A DNA stretch of 64,000 nucleotides from the NCBI GenBank assembly GCA_913058265.1, contig CAJXPQ010000013.1, positions 29,585-93,584 on the forward strand, read 5' to 3'. Below the pieces are notes generated by a model. It did no database searches. It was not told the origin of the DNA and saw only the letters and a program-made list of their open reading frames with translations. Within the stretch, counting starts at the first letter, position 1. Each line of letters starts with the position of its first letter. The position numbers and the translations under genes were made by a program. This document shows positions 44,370-54,634 of the stretch, piece after piece. Source of the DNA: an uncultured Oligoflexia bacterium. GTDB lineage: Bacteria; Bdellovibrionota; Bacteriovoracia; Bacteriovoracales; Bacteriovoracaceae.

Positions 44370-47300
44370 ATGATGAAAAGTTTATTTAAAACATTCTACA
44401 AAAGTGCAAATCTACTGATTGTATTTCAGTTGTCTTTCGCTCCTCTTGCAATGGCGAATCAAGATGGTGTTAGTAGAGAAGAAAATAATTGGACGAGTAC
44501 TGCTGACTTCATGGCAACACTAGCATCCGTAGCACAAACTGGAACAAGTGCATACTTAGCTGCTAAGAGACAAACTCCTTCGCAAAATATGTGTAATCAA
44601 ATTCAAGAAAGGCTAAACCTTCAACCAATTGACTCACGACAAGCACCAAGAGTATTTGATGGCTGTATGATCCTGCCAGCGAGAGGTAACTCTGTTTCAT
44701 CTGCTCTGCAATGTTCTAATGTTGACCAGGGCCAGATTATGAGTGGCTATGGTGACTGTATGATTCAAGCTGCTGAGAACAATATTAATGAACTCAAAAA
44801 CTTTCAAACAAAGGGTCACGAAAGATATACCACTCAAGGTGTAGGTTGTTATGATCAAAAAATCTTAGATTTTGAAACAATGCTAACCACTAGAGAAGAA
44901 GAGCTGACTAAATATCAAAATAATCTAGAAGAAATCTATAAGACTTTACTAGAAAATACAGATCAAGCATTTGAAAATGTTAAAAAGACAGAGGCCATAT
45001 TAGGCGGAGGTCCAGGAGCTGCGGAATACTTAAAAGACGAAGAGTTCTCTGATATATTCCTCGGTGCGAGTGATGGCGGTATCTGTGGATCTATTTTATC
45101 TAAGGAAAATTTTAACACTAGCGGGACAACTGGTGGACTAAGAGAAATTGGAAAAAACCTTGCATCGATTGTAGATGACTCTAGTGGATCAGGAAAAAAC
45201 AGAAGGCTCTCAGCAGCTGAACTCCTAGATAATAGAGGTCGAAATCAAAAGCAAATAGCCAAAGAAATTCGATCAATTGCTTCAAGGCTTGCCAAAAAAG
45301 TAAAAAATAGCAGCAATGCCATTACAACTAAAGGGCTTGATATTGCCACAAGATCAAAGTTAGTTAGCAGCGGAAGCAAGGCAATGGAAAATGCCATGAA
45401 AATTGCAGATGAAAAAGTTCAAGAAGAATTGACTGAACTTAAACGTAAAAATAACATTGCTATCGTAGCAGACCCAAGTGATCAAAGCCTTGAGGGAAAA
45501 GAAATTTCACTCATAATGAATAAAATTACTAGTGGTGACTATACTAAACGAAGTTTAGATAATGCTTTACGTGATTATGAAGATGATAGGAAAAAAGCTT
45601 GTTTAAATAATTTAATTTCTTCAAATACTGGAGGAGATGCTTCAAAACTAGCTAGAATGTTCAAGCATCCAAATATATCTAAAAAGCGTAGTGAAGAAGC
45701 AGATAATGGATTAGCAAATAAAATAGTAAAAGCATTTCAAGAAAATAAAAATATTGATGATATAAAGAAAGATATCCAAAAAGCGCAAAACTCAAGCCGT
45801 CTTTATTCTCGTTATGTAATGAAGCCAGGAAAATCATTTAGTATTGGAGATCAAAATTTCTCTGCTTCAACTTCCCTTCGTGCAGCAGATTTCTTTGGGA
45901 TGTTAGTAGATAACTGTCACTCACAATATGGTGTTGCAGTAAAAGATGGTTTCTCTTATGCAGATATTAAGGACAATGTTAAGGCTTACGGTACTGCCTA
46001 TATGCAAGCAAGAACATCTGCTGCCAATACACTAAGAGATACAATCACTGATGAATTACTTACCTGTTCATCTGATGGAGCAACTGGTGTAACTGCAATG
46101 AGTTGTGATCCAAAGGCTGGTGCCCTTGACCTAAACAATGATAATTTTTGTTTAAGAACTGCTGTTAAGTGTGCATCGAATATGACTGCTTGTGCAGAGA
46201 AAGCGGCAACAGAAATTAAAACAGTAAAAACAGAACAAGATAAAAATATCAAATTTTATAATCAAGAAGTGGATTTATTTAAGAAAACTCTTAAGAAAGA
46301 ATTTGCTGCTATTGAAAAATTCATGGAGACTCAAGCTAGAAGTCTTGATGCTCAATTAAACATTGGAAGTGTATTCAATGTTGCTTTAAATAATGATAGT
46401 GATGATAAAAATAGTGGGAAAGATATTTTTCAAGGAGATGAATTTCCTAAAAACATTAAAATGCAAGATCCAAAAGCGTACTTAGATCAAGTAAAGAAAA
46501 AGATTGCTGACCTCAGAAAACAAGCTGAAGAGCAAAGACTTACTCAAATTCCAAAACTAAAGGCCATCTCTGCAGAATATGCAGCAAACTATGGTGCTGA
46601 ACAAAGAAACTGGGAAGAAATAATTGGGCAATGTACAGCTCGTAACAACCAAGTTGACCAAGCTATTGCTGATCAAGAAAAGCTCCTAGCTGATAATCAA
46701 TCAACCATTGACTCTGCTTGTATGGAAGCTATGGCCTATAATCAAGGTGGAGACGTTGATGTAGACGCCTTACGTTCAGACCTAACAAAGGCAATTGGAT
46801 TGGCCACTGCCGTCCCGGGAGTCGCGCAAATGAGTGCCAGCGATAGAGCACAAATAGCAAAAATCAAAAAAGTAAGCTGTGATACTAACCAGTCTGATAG
46901 TGGATCAAGTATTGCTAATAGTTTAAAGAACTCAGGTTCAGTTTCAATTACTCAGATCTGTGCACCTAATAGTTCACAGCTTAGTAAGTTTGATGATGAT
47001 ACTAAAAGGCAAATTTCACGTTATTGTGAAAATAAAGAAGCAAAAAAGTGTTCAGAAATTGTTGGCTTAAAAACTGAGACACAAGTAATGGCAGGCATTC
47101 CAACTACAGAAGGGGAAACTCCAGACATCAGGACAGATGCTGTAAATAAGGCTGCAAGAGTCTATCAAATAAATAATTCATGTTACTTTATGGGAAGCCC
47201 TAACAGCATTGAAGATCAGCTAGAAGAAGATAGTGAAGAGTCACGAGAAATTTTATTAGACCTCGCCTCTACTCTCGCATGTGATAAAGAGAGAAGTAGA

Positions 47301-47438
47301 CTTGGCCAAGTTAAGGTTTCAGTTTGTGATAATGCAGGACTTATTGGGGTGAATTCAAAAGGTATTAATGCTGGTGGCGGAGATATAGCAAGGGATCTGG
47401 CCACAGCGCTAGGTCAATCTGCGGCCATTAGTCAGTAA
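44370..47438 (+). CDS. Large exported coiled-coil protein
   Basis: 1022 aa with a signal peptide (LLIVFQLSFAPLAMA, cleavage before NQDG). The mature protein is mostly helical with long charged coiled-coil-like stretches (NEQ-rich, e.g. FETMLTTREEELTKYQNNLE and ADLRKQAEEQRLTQ-like segments) and scattered Cys that may form disulfides (NMCNQIQERL, SCDTNQ). It ends with a Gly/Ala-rich segment (GGGDIARDLATALGQSA). No family is recognised. It is the first gene of a three-gene operon; the next gene follows after 16 nt. Probably a structural or surface component. Confidence 0.72.
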   Translation: MMKSLFKTFYKSANLLIVFQLSFAPLAMANQDGVSREENNWTSTADFMATLASVAQTGTSAYLAAKRQTPSQNMCNQIQERLNLQPIDSRQAPRVFDGCMILPARGNSVSSALQCSNVDQGQIMSGYGDCMIQAAENNINELKNFQTKGHERYTTQGVGCYDQKILDFETMLTTREEELTKYQNNLEEIYKTLLENTDQAFENVKKTEAILGGGPGAAEYLKDEEFSDIFLGASDGGICGSILSKENFNTSGTTGGLREIGKNLASIVDDSSGSGKNRRLSAAELLDNRGRNQKQIAKEIRSIASRLAKKVKNSSNAITTKGLDIATRSKLVSSGSKAMENAMKIADEKVQEELTELKRKNNIAIVADPSDQSLEGKEISLIMNKITSGDYTKRSLDNALRDYEDDRKKACLNNLISSNTGGDASKLARMFKHPNISKKRSEEADNGLANKIVKAFQENKNIDDIKKDIQKAQNSSRLYSRYVMKPGKSFSIGDQNFSASTSLRAADFFGMLVDNCHSQYGVAVKDGFSYADIKDNVKAYGTAYMQARTSAANTLRDTITDELLTCSSDGATGVTAMSCDPKAGALDLNNDNFCLRTAVKCASNMTACAEKAATEIKTVKTEQDKNIKFYNQEVDLFKKTLKKEFAAIEKFMETQARSLDAQLNIGSVFNVALNNDSDDKNSGKDIFQGDEFPKNIKMQDPKAYLDQVKKKIADLRKQAEEQRLTQIPKLKAISAEYAANYGAEQRNWEEIIGQCTARNNQVDQAIADQEKLLADNQSTIDSACMEAMAYNQGGDVDVDALRSDLTKAIGLATAVPGVAQMSASDRAQIAKIKKVSCDTNQSDSGSSIANSLKNSGSVSITQICAPNSSQLSKFDDDTKRQISRYCENKEAKKCSEIVGLKTETQVMAGIPTTEGETPDIRTDAVNKAARVYQINNSCYFMGSPNSIEDQLEEDSEESREILLDLASTLACDKERSRLGQVKVSVCDNAGLIGVNSKGINAGGGDIARDLATALGQSAAISQ

Positions 47439-47454
47439 TAATTAAAGGGGTAAA

Positions 47455-50121
47455 ATGAGCGAAAGGATTCGTTTAAACAATTTAAAGGTATTGAGAAGAA
47501 GTGTTTATACACCTCTATCAACTCTATTACTCACTTTTATAATTTCATCATGTACCGAGATCCTTGAGACACCGTCACAAACCACAAGAAGCTCACAGTC
47601 CTATGCAGATATTGGAGAAGGTTATGTTTATCTAGATAGCCCCTCTGCACTTACAGGGAATGACAATGTATCTACTGCAGATTTCACAAGTTTTTTACAA
47701 ACAGAATTTATTACTTTTAATAATAATCTAGAGAGTTCTTGTACCTTTACGCAATCGACCTCAGGAACTGCATCAAGTAGTACCGATTTAGACACTAGCT
47801 GTTTTCGGATTTTAAATGATTCGAAATCAAGTACGATTCCTCTAACACCTATAGATGGATCATGGGCCTTTTCTCAAGAAGAAAATGAAGATGAGTTCTA
47901 CCAAGTTAATACATACTACCATGTAAATAAAGTTGTTGAGCGCTTCCACGATGCTTTAAGCTTTGCTCACAAGACAGTGCATTTTTCTAACTTAGCACTA
48001 GCAATACCACCAGCAACAAAATTTAATTTTTTAGCCACGGAGTCTTATTGGCTTAATGATGGTGATACACCTCAGACAATGAAGGTTTTTGCTAAATGCT
48101 TTTTAGAAGATATGAATGCATTCTTTGATCCAGCACAAGCAACAATTTGTATGGGCTTCAATAATGATGATGTTAATTTTAGAATGGTTCAAGACCCTAC
48201 TGTTATTTATCATGAGGTTGGGCATTCATTAGTTAAAGTCATGCTTAATCAAAGAAATACAGAGGTCGGTAATGATCCTACAAATTTTGGAGCATCATAT
48301 AGTGACATTATTCCTTATGAGTCCGACCTTGGTTATGTAGATTACGATGAAGCCGGTTCTATCAACGAAGGTATTGCTGATTACTTCTCTTATGTCATGA
48401 CGAATAGAAAACAAATGGGAACTTACGCTTTTACGAAGCTCGGTCTAAATGCGCGACCACTCACTGAAGACAACTCTAATCACACAGCGCTTGTATCAAG
48501 TGCTACTGGTGAGAGATTGTCCTACCCTAATTTTGTACACTACAATTCAACACTCGCTGACGTCGTTGAAGAAGATGTTCATAATTCAGGTCAAATTATA
48601 ACTCATTACTTAGTTGCATTAACTGAAAAAATGAAAGATGTCTGTTCATTTAGCTCATCTAGTTCTGATACCATCCACAGTGAGGCCACAGACCAGGTAC
48701 TTATGGTTATCAATGAAACCCTTGCTGAACTTGGGGACCTTACAGGGAAAGGTAGTGATTACCTCTCAATGTATGCAACAAACATTGTAAATTTAGAAAA
48801 TGTTTTCTTTGTAAATATGAATAGAGATCATTCATTCGAGTGGCAAAGTGTTGCCAACCCAATTAATTTCAGAAAATTTGCTCAGACGATGGCAAAGAAT
48901 ATTTTTCACCATATAACTTCTAATACATGTGGTGGGGTGACCCAAGATATTTCAGAACAATTACTAGACGAGTATGGCCTGCTCCTATTTAGAACATATA
49001 ATGATAATCGCGGAACCTTTGATATAGCTGGTAATAGTAATACCTACTACCTTTCTTTCGCAGGAGCTCAACTAACAAATATTGGAAACAATACTAACTT
49101 CCTTGTTCCACCGGCATCGAGTCAAGTTGTTGCTGAAGCTAATCGGAAAAATAGTGTTCTGGTTTCAAAAGATTTTATTGAAATAGATGATGATATTTCA
49201 CTCTACCTTTTTGATGGAAGAACTGAAATAAGTAATATTCTAGCGAATCTCACTTTTGAAGGTGAAAATGTTACGACAACAGAAGGTATTGCAGGCGTTG
49301 AGTATAATAATAATAATATAAAAATCAGTCCCGGCGAAGTCGTAGGACTTGCAATGAATATCTTTAATGATTCCAATTCACCAATTGGTGGAGTGCAACT
49401 CTTGGCCAACGACTGGGATCATATGAAGCTAAATGATACGACTAACAATTATGTTTACAGTACAACAAACTCAAGTGCAGGTAAGGCCACAGCAACTCAT
49501 TCACCTTGTATCGTCGATGATTTCCCAAAAGAATCTGAAGGTGGCGTTAGTGATGACGACTCATCTGTCTCTGGTAACTGTAGTCATATAACAAAAACAA
49601 ATGATGTCATTGATGACAGCGATATATCTGGAACGACTGTGTATGCACAGTATGAAGATGATGCTCCTCAACCAATATGCCTCGTTCAATTTAGTGATGA
49701 TAACGAAACAAAGTGGGTTTCTCAGGACTTCTTTAGAAGACATAATATGAGCCTTGAAGATAAAGATTGTCTGAACAATCCTTCAATGTCTAATTCAAAT
49801 TTTAATCCAAATTCGTGTTTAATTAGAATACTACCTGGTGCCAATCAGGCCATCTATGGAAAAATCGACTCACAAAAGAACTTTGTCGATACACTTGAAG
49901 GAAGCACAGAGTTCAACTCAAGTAACGTGGTTTTGATGGAAGTTAATAAGTGGATTATGCCAGGAACAACCTTTACGTGTCGTATGAGAATCCGTCACTC
50001 CAACTGTAGTGATTGTTTTGATACATTCGATGGAAGTGACTTCACAGAATTGCTTGATTTTGAATACGCCGGCTCAGATCCGTATAAAGTTATTAACTTT
50101 AAATTCACGGTAATTGATTAA
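47455..50121 (+). CDS. Lipoprotein zinc metalloprotease-like protein (HExxH gluzincin type)
   Basis: 888 aa with a strong AAGGGG-type ribosome site. N-terminal basic region, hydrophobic helix and lipobox FIISSC (Cys 33). The zinc site is VIYHEVGHSLVKVML (His 253 and 257), and about 48 residues later GSINEGIADYFSYV supplies Glu 305, the layout of M4/M36-like gluzincins. A further pair, VHNSGQIITHYLVAL, resembles the substrate-binding part of such proteases. The C-terminal ~400 residues are Asn/Asp/Cys-rich and probably beta-structured. Protease activity is inferred from motifs only. The next gene overlaps the stop (TAATG). Confidence 0.75.
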   Translation: MSERIRLNNLKVLRRSVYTPLSTLLLTFIISSCTEILETPSQTTRSSQSYADIGEGYVYLDSPSALTGNDNVSTADFTSFLQTEFITFNNNLESSCTFTQSTSGTASSSTDLDTSCFRILNDSKSSTIPLTPIDGSWAFSQEENEDEFYQVNTYYHVNKVVERFHDALSFAHKTVHFSNLALAIPPATKFNFLATESYWLNDGDTPQTMKVFAKCFLEDMNAFFDPAQATICMGFNNDDVNFRMVQDPTVIYHEVGHSLVKVMLNQRNTEVGNDPTNFGASYSDIIPYESDLGYVDYDEAGSINEGIADYFSYVMTNRKQMGTYAFTKLGLNARPLTEDNSNHTALVSSATGERLSYPNFVHYNSTLADVVEEDVHNSGQIITHYLVALTEKMKDVCSFSSSSSDTIHSEATDQVLMVINETLAELGDLTGKGSDYLSMYATNIVNLENVFFVNMNRDHSFEWQSVANPINFRKFAQTMAKNIFHHITSNTCGGVTQDISEQLLDEYGLLLFRTYNDNRGTFDIAGNSNTYYLSFAGAQLTNIGNNTNFLVPPASSQVVAEANRKNSVLVSKDFIEIDDDISLYLFDGRTEISNILANLTFEGENVTTTEGIAGVEYNNNNIKISPGEVVGLAMNIFNDSNSPIGGVQLLANDWDHMKLNDTTNNYVYSTTNSSAGKATATHSPCIVDDFPKESEGGVSDDDSSVSGNCSHITKTNDVIDDSDISGTTVYAQYEDDAPQPICLVQFSDDNETKWVSQDFFRRHNMSLEDKDCLNNPSMSNSNFNPNSCLIRILPGANQAIYGKIDSQKNFVDTLEGSTEFNSSNVVLMEVNKWIMPGTTFTCRMRIRHSNCSDCFDTFDGSDFTELLDFEYAGSDPYKVINFKFTVID

Positions 50122-50723
50122 TGAAGAAGAATAATCTAAAAAAATATTCGCCACTAATTCTATCAGTATCATTTCTTGCTGTAGGTATACTTAGTCTTCA
50201 CTTCCTCACTCAAGGTCCTTCAATTAAAAAGAATGAAACTGTTGAGGCGCAAAAGACTGACGCGAAGGTAAACACTAACAAAGAGCAAGACTCATTCACA
50301 GGAGCTTATCGAAAAATTGCTTCAGTTCCGACATCAAGAGAACTAAAACTTTATAAGGACAGGCAAGTTATTGGCCAGATTCCTGAAAAATCTAAAGTCG
50401 TTTTTTCTAATAGAGTATCAAAGAAATGGCAGCAGAATTATAAGTCAAATATTACTCGAATGCTTGATGGTACCACTGCTCCTAGAAGCATTAGATTAAC
50501 TCGCAAAAGGTCTTTAATACGATTTAGAGGTAATGTTGGAAGATACTTGGAGCATGTACTTGTACAAATGACAAAAGCTGATGGCTCCCCTTACAGCTAT
50601 GAAGCCTTAATCGATTCACAGACAGGGTCCCTCGTTCGCTCTTGGAACAAAACAAGATATGAATTCAAACAAAAATCTATTCTCAATTTATCTGGAAAAG
50701 GTGTCAAAAGCCTAGAACTCTAG
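50121..50723 (+). CDS. Membrane-anchored protein with PepSY/FTP-like C-terminal segment
   Basis: 200 aa. An N-terminal helix (LILSVSFLAVGILSLHFL) anchors or exports it. A polar linker follows, then a domain with SKVVFSNRVSKKWQQNYKSN and HVLVQMTKADGSPYSYEALI, ending DSQTGSLVRSWNK. The Y-x-A-x-I-D-x-x-T-G pattern is that of PepSY/FTP modules, which inhibit or fold M4/M36 proteases. Here it would be supplied as a separate protein: its ATG overlaps the stop of the metalloprotease-like gene. Assignment to PepSY/FTP is tentative. It converges with metG, overlapping by 4 nt. Confidence 0.6.
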   Translation: MKKNNLKKYSPLILSVSFLAVGILSLHFLTQGPSIKKNETVEAQKTDAKVNTNKEQDSFTGAYRKIASVPTSRELKLYKDRQVIGQIPEKSKVVFSNRVSKKWQQNYKSNITRMLDGTTAPRSIRLTRKRSLIRFRGNVGRYLEHVLVQMTKADGSPYSYEALIDSQTGSLVRSWNKTRYEFKQKSILNLSGKGVKSLEL

Positions 50724-52420
50724 TTTTTTATATTTTTCAACTCTTCAATTAATTCTTTAATGCGATCATTTTCAATTTTTTGAACTAATCCTTTCGGCTT
50801 TTTCTGTAATTGAAGTCCATCTTGCACAAAATCTTTTAATAATTTAAATTCACCCGAGTATATGTCTCGAACTAGCTCTACTGATAACTCACCAAAGTAC
50901 TCTTTAATCTTAGAAGAGAGCGTTGGAAGATAAGGTGTAAATAAACAACCTAGTGTTATAGCGTATATAGCAGAGTGGGCAATAGTCTCAGCTGCGGCGT
51001 CATTGTCTTCCTTAATCTGGGCCCAAGGAGCTCTATCAGAGAAGAAGGTATTAGCTGTTTGACCGAGATGCATAATTTGCTCAAGAGCTTTTTTGATGTG
51101 AACTTTATCAAGGGTGAGATTAATTTCTTTGACCTGCTTCTGTAGATCTACAAAATGTTCTGTCTTAAAAAAGCTTAGAAAGTGCTCTTCAGGAATTCCC
51201 TCTTGCCAATTTTTATAAAAAAAAGTTAAGCATCTGTTTACAAAATTCCCTATATTATTTGCTAATTCATTATTGTTTTTAGCTTCGAACCCTTCCCATG
51301 TGTAACTTGAGTCATTCGTTTCAGGAATTAGAGTTGTTAAATAATAGCGTAAGGCATCTGCACCAAATTCTTCTACCGCCTTATCTGATTTAATATACCA
51401 TCCCTTAGATTTAGAAAACTGCTTTCCTTCGAGGTTTACGTATTGATTCGCTGGAAGATTTTTAACAGCATGTGCACGACCAGAAGCCAGACTCATCATA
51501 GGAAATATTATGGCGTGAAAAATAATATTATCTTTACCAATAAAATTTGTTATTTGTGTATCACTTGAGTGCCACCAATCTTTTAAATAGTGATCACTAC
51601 TACCTGATTGCTTTAAGAATTCTTTTGTATTTGAAACATACCCAATAGGCGCATCAAACCAAACATATAACTTTTTACCTATTGCTTCTGGCAATGGAAC
51701 ATCGATTCCCCAATCGAGGTCTCTTGTAATGGCCCTATCAACCATCTCTTCTTTAGTGAGAGAGTCTACAAAGCTATTTACTGTTTTTCGCCACTCCGGA
51801 CTGACACTTTCAAACCATTCTCGAAATTCTTTATGGTACTTAGATAACATTAGATACCACTGATCAACATCTTTAATTTCAATATTTTTAGATTCACAAA
51901 ACTTACAAACTGGATCAATTAGTTTAACCGCATTAATCCACTCACCACACTTCGGACATTCATCCCCCCGTGCTTCTTCGTGGCCACAAACATAGCAAGT
52001 TCCTTCAACATATCTATCAGGAAGATAATGATGACAATCTTGACACTGAAGTTGCTCTTCAGCCTTCTTCTCTATAAAGCCCTTATCATTTAGATCCTTA
52101 AACCACTCAAGAACTTCTTCTTTATGATACTCAGCAGATGTTTGGCCGAAAAAATCAAACTCTATTCCATACTTAGTAAAGACATCGAGATGTTCTTGAT
52201 TCCACTTATTAACGTATTCTTGATAACTAATGTTAGCTTTCTGCGCATTTTGCATAATTGCTACACCGTGCTCGTCAGACCCGCTAATATGGATACAGTT
52301 CTCACCTTTAAGCTTAAGATGTTTGGTGTAAATATCTGCAGGCAAGTAAACACCGGCAATATGGCCAAAGTGAATAGGCCCATTGGCGTATGGGAGTGCA
52401 GATGTGATTAAATACTTCAT
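50720..52420 (-). CDS. metG: Methionine-tRNA ligase
   Basis: 566 aa class I synthetase charging tRNA-Met. ALPYANGPIHFGHIAGVYLP carries the HIGH-type motif (HFGH), CQDCHHYLP and CYVCGHEEARGDECPKCGEW form the double zinc knuckle of the four-Cys type, and LEGKQFSKSKGWYI is the KMSKS loop (FSKSK). The C-terminal anticodon domain is present (NNIGNFVNRCLTFFYKNW), but the extra tRNA-binding domain found in longer MetG proteins is absent, which is normal for many bacteria. AAGG lies 9 nt before the ATG. It is divergent from the rep-like gene. Confidence 0.96.
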   Translation of the reverse strand: MKYLITSALPYANGPIHFGHIAGVYLPADIYTKHLKLKGENCIHISGSDEHGVAIMQNAQKANISYQEYVNKWNQEHLDVFTKYGIEFDFFGQTSAEYHKEEVLEWFKDLNDKGFIEKKAEEQLQCQDCHHYLPDRYVEGTCYVCGHEEARGDECPKCGEWINAVKLIDPVCKFCESKNIEIKDVDQWYLMLSKYHKEFREWFESVSPEWRKTVNSFVDSLTKEEMVDRAITRDLDWGIDVPLPEAIGKKLYVWFDAPIGYVSNTKEFLKQSGSSDHYLKDWWHSSDTQITNFIGKDNIIFHAIIFPMMSLASGRAHAVKNLPANQYVNLEGKQFSKSKGWYIKSDKAVEEFGADALRYYLTTLIPETNDSSYTWEGFEAKNNNELANNIGNFVNRCLTFFYKNWQEGIPEEHFLSFFKTEHFVDLQKQVKEINLTLDKVHIKKALEQIMHLGQTANTFFSDRAPWAQIKEDNDAAAETIAHSAIYAITLGCLFTPYLPTLSSKIKEYFGELSVELVRDIYSGEFKLLKDFVQDGLQLQKKPKGLVQKIENDRIKELIEELKNIKN

Positions 52421-52515
52421 ATTAGCTAGCCTTGTGCATTAAGTTATTTCACTAATAATCTACTAAAAAAACAGCGTATTGTCTCAAAAAGATCACAGCT
52501 TTGAGGTGCTTTTAC

Positions 52516-52544
52516 TTTACTAGTCCTCCAGCAAAACATACATT
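52516..52544 (+). promoter_or_regulatory. Possible promoter giving a leaderless rep transcript
   Basis: TTTACT, 17-bp spacer, TACATT (each 4 of 6 matches), ending 6 nt before an ATG that has no Shine-Dalgarno sequence. The geometry equals that at nfeD and murD. Confidence 0.35.
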
Positions 52545-52550
52545 ATCTCC

Positions 52551-54587
52551 ATGATCGACCTTAGTGAACTCAACCCAGAGCAAAGAAGTGCTGCAGAAAC
52601 CATTACTGGACCTGTGTTGATCCTTGCTGGAGCAGGTTCTGGAAAAACTCGGACACTAACATATAGAATTGGTCATATGATTGATAACCTTCGTATCAAT
52701 CCTAAAGAGATCTTAGCAGTAAGTTTCACAAATAAAGCTGCTATGGAGATGCATGAAAGGGTATCTAAGCTACTTGGCTCAAGAAAGAAAAGAGGAATAA
52801 CCCTTTCAACCTATCACTCCCTAGGTATCAAAATACTAAGAGAGGATATTCACCATATTGGATATTCTAAGAACTTTGCCATTTACACACAAGCTGATCA
52901 GATGTCGATTATCAGAGAAGCACTTAAAACAATCCGGCTAGGAAAAGAAGCTTTTGATAAGCAAACTATAGCCAGTAAGATAGGCTTACTTAAAAATAAT
53001 GGTATCTCTGCAGATGAATTCAAACACACAGAGTTTTATGACCCTGAAAATGCCTACGATGAAGCCACTGAATACGTGTATCATTATTATCAAGATAAAT
53101 TACATTTCTATAATGCTGTAGACTTTGATGACATTCTCTTCCTCTGTGTAAAATTATTTCAAGCAAAACCAGATATCGCAAAAAAGTATTCAGAGCGTTT
53201 CAAATATATAATGATTGATGAGTATCAAGATACCAACGGACTTCAATTTGAAATGATCAAAGGTTTAACTTCTTGTCATAATAATGTTTGTGTCGTTGGT
53301 GATGATGACCAGTCGATTTATGCCTTTAGAGGTGCAGACATTACCAATATTCTAAATTTTGAGCGTCTCTATGAAAATACAAAAGTTATAAAGCTTGAAC
53401 AGAACTATAGATCAACGGAGAAAATATTAAACCTAGCAAACTCTGTCATAAAAGAGAATAAGAAAAGAAAAGAGAAGACCATGCGTACAGATCGTACCGA
53501 TGGCCCTATCCCCTACCTTTGGGCAGCTGCAAATGGTGATCATGAAGCTCAAATCGTTGTAGATGAAATCGTAAAAATACAAAAGGCTGGAAAGTTTCTT
53601 GGTGAGGTAGCGGTCCTTTACCGAAGTAAAACTCAAATTCCTCCACTAGAGGATCAGCTAAGACTATCTCAAGTTCCTTATGATATTATTGGCGGACAAA
53701 AATTTTATGAAAAGAAAGAAATTAAAGATCTTATTGCTTACCTTTCTGTGATTTATAATAATAAAGATGAATTAAGCCTTAGAAGAATTTTAAATATACC
53801 TCAACGTGGAGTTGGAACAAAAACACTGCAAAAGTACCTTGATGTCGCAAAAGAAAGACATTGTACTCTCTTTGAAGCCATCGAAGTTGAATCACTACAA
53901 GAAGATTCTAAAAAGGCAAAGGCACTTCAAGACTTTATAGCTCTTGTAAAAAAATACAACTCACACTTCAATACGATGACTTTAACCCAGGCACTGGGTT
54001 CACTAATTGATGAAATAAACTACTATGAATTTATTGGTAAATCATATGATTCCCCCAAGATCGCTGCGAGAAAAAAAGATGATGTCAGAAGCTTTCTCCT
54101 TTCGACTGATCGCTTTGTAGACCGCTTTAAAGAAGAAGCAAACCTTCAAACTTATATCGAGAGGCTACTCCTTGCTGATAATCAAGATAATCAAAAAGAT
54201 GAAGATGGTGCCATAAAAAATGAAGTTAAATTAATGACTCTTCACTCATCTAAAGGCCTCGAATTTGATACCTGCTTCTTGGTAGGTATGGAAGAAGAGC
54301 TTCTCCCCCACAAGAATGTTATTAAAGAGGGAGGTGACATAGATGAAGAAAGAAGACTTTGTTACGTAGGCATCACAAGAGCAAAAAGAAAACTCATTAT
54401 GACGTATGCTCAAATGCGTACGATTTACGGTCGAGATAATAAGCGCCATAAGAGTCGCTTTCTAGTCGGTCATGAAGATTTTTTTAATGAGCAAGATAGA
54501 AATTCATTTTCACATATGACTGAAGAAGAAGAGAGTGAATATAAGTCTGATTTTTTTAATGATTTATTGAAATCGCTTGATGATTAA
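52551..54587 (+). CDS. rep: Rep-type SF1A DNA helicase (UvrD/PcrA/Rep family)
   Basis: 678 aa, the length of Rep (UvrD and PcrA are longer). Motifs: Q motif LNPEQRSAAETI, Walker A LAGAGSGKTRTLTYRIGHMI, motif Ia VSFTNKAAMEM, motif II IMIDEYQDTNG, motif III VGDDDQSIYAFRGADI, motif IV KLEQNYRSTEKIL, motif V LMTLHSSKGLEFDTCFLVGM and motif VI RRLCYVGITRAKRKL. It unwinds DNA 3'-5' and clears obstacles at forks; Rep is a better fit than UvrD on length and motif surroundings, but the distinction is not certain. No ribosome site precedes the ATG. Confidence 0.93.
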   Translation: MIDLSELNPEQRSAAETITGPVLILAGAGSGKTRTLTYRIGHMIDNLRINPKEILAVSFTNKAAMEMHERVSKLLGSRKKRGITLSTYHSLGIKILREDIHHIGYSKNFAIYTQADQMSIIREALKTIRLGKEAFDKQTIASKIGLLKNNGISADEFKHTEFYDPENAYDEATEYVYHYYQDKLHFYNAVDFDDILFLCVKLFQAKPDIAKKYSERFKYIMIDEYQDTNGLQFEMIKGLTSCHNNVCVVGDDDQSIYAFRGADITNILNFERLYENTKVIKLEQNYRSTEKILNLANSVIKENKKRKEKTMRTDRTDGPIPYLWAAANGDHEAQIVVDEIVKIQKAGKFLGEVAVLYRSKTQIPPLEDQLRLSQVPYDIIGGQKFYEKKEIKDLIAYLSVIYNNKDELSLRRILNIPQRGVGTKTLQKYLDVAKERHCTLFEAIEVESLQEDSKKAKALQDFIALVKKYNSHFNTMTLTQALGSLIDEINYYEFIGKSYDSPKIAARKKDDVRSFLLSTDRFVDRFKEEANLQTYIERLLLADNQDNQKDEDGAIKNEVKLMTLHSSKGLEFDTCFLVGMEEELLPHKNVIKEGGDIDEERRLCYVGITRAKRKLIMTYAQMRTIYGRDNKRHKSRFLVGHEDFFNEQDRNSFSHMTEEEESEYKSDFFNDLLKSLDD

Positions 54588-54634
54588 AAGATGGCCATCC
54601 GTGGCCATGAAGCATCCTTCCTTGGATACCTATA

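Noticed and set aside
54588-54634. ATGGCCATCCGTGGCCAT inverted repeat after rep as an intrinsic terminator
   Set aside because: The hairpin is not followed by a T-run on either strand, so I do not call it a terminator.
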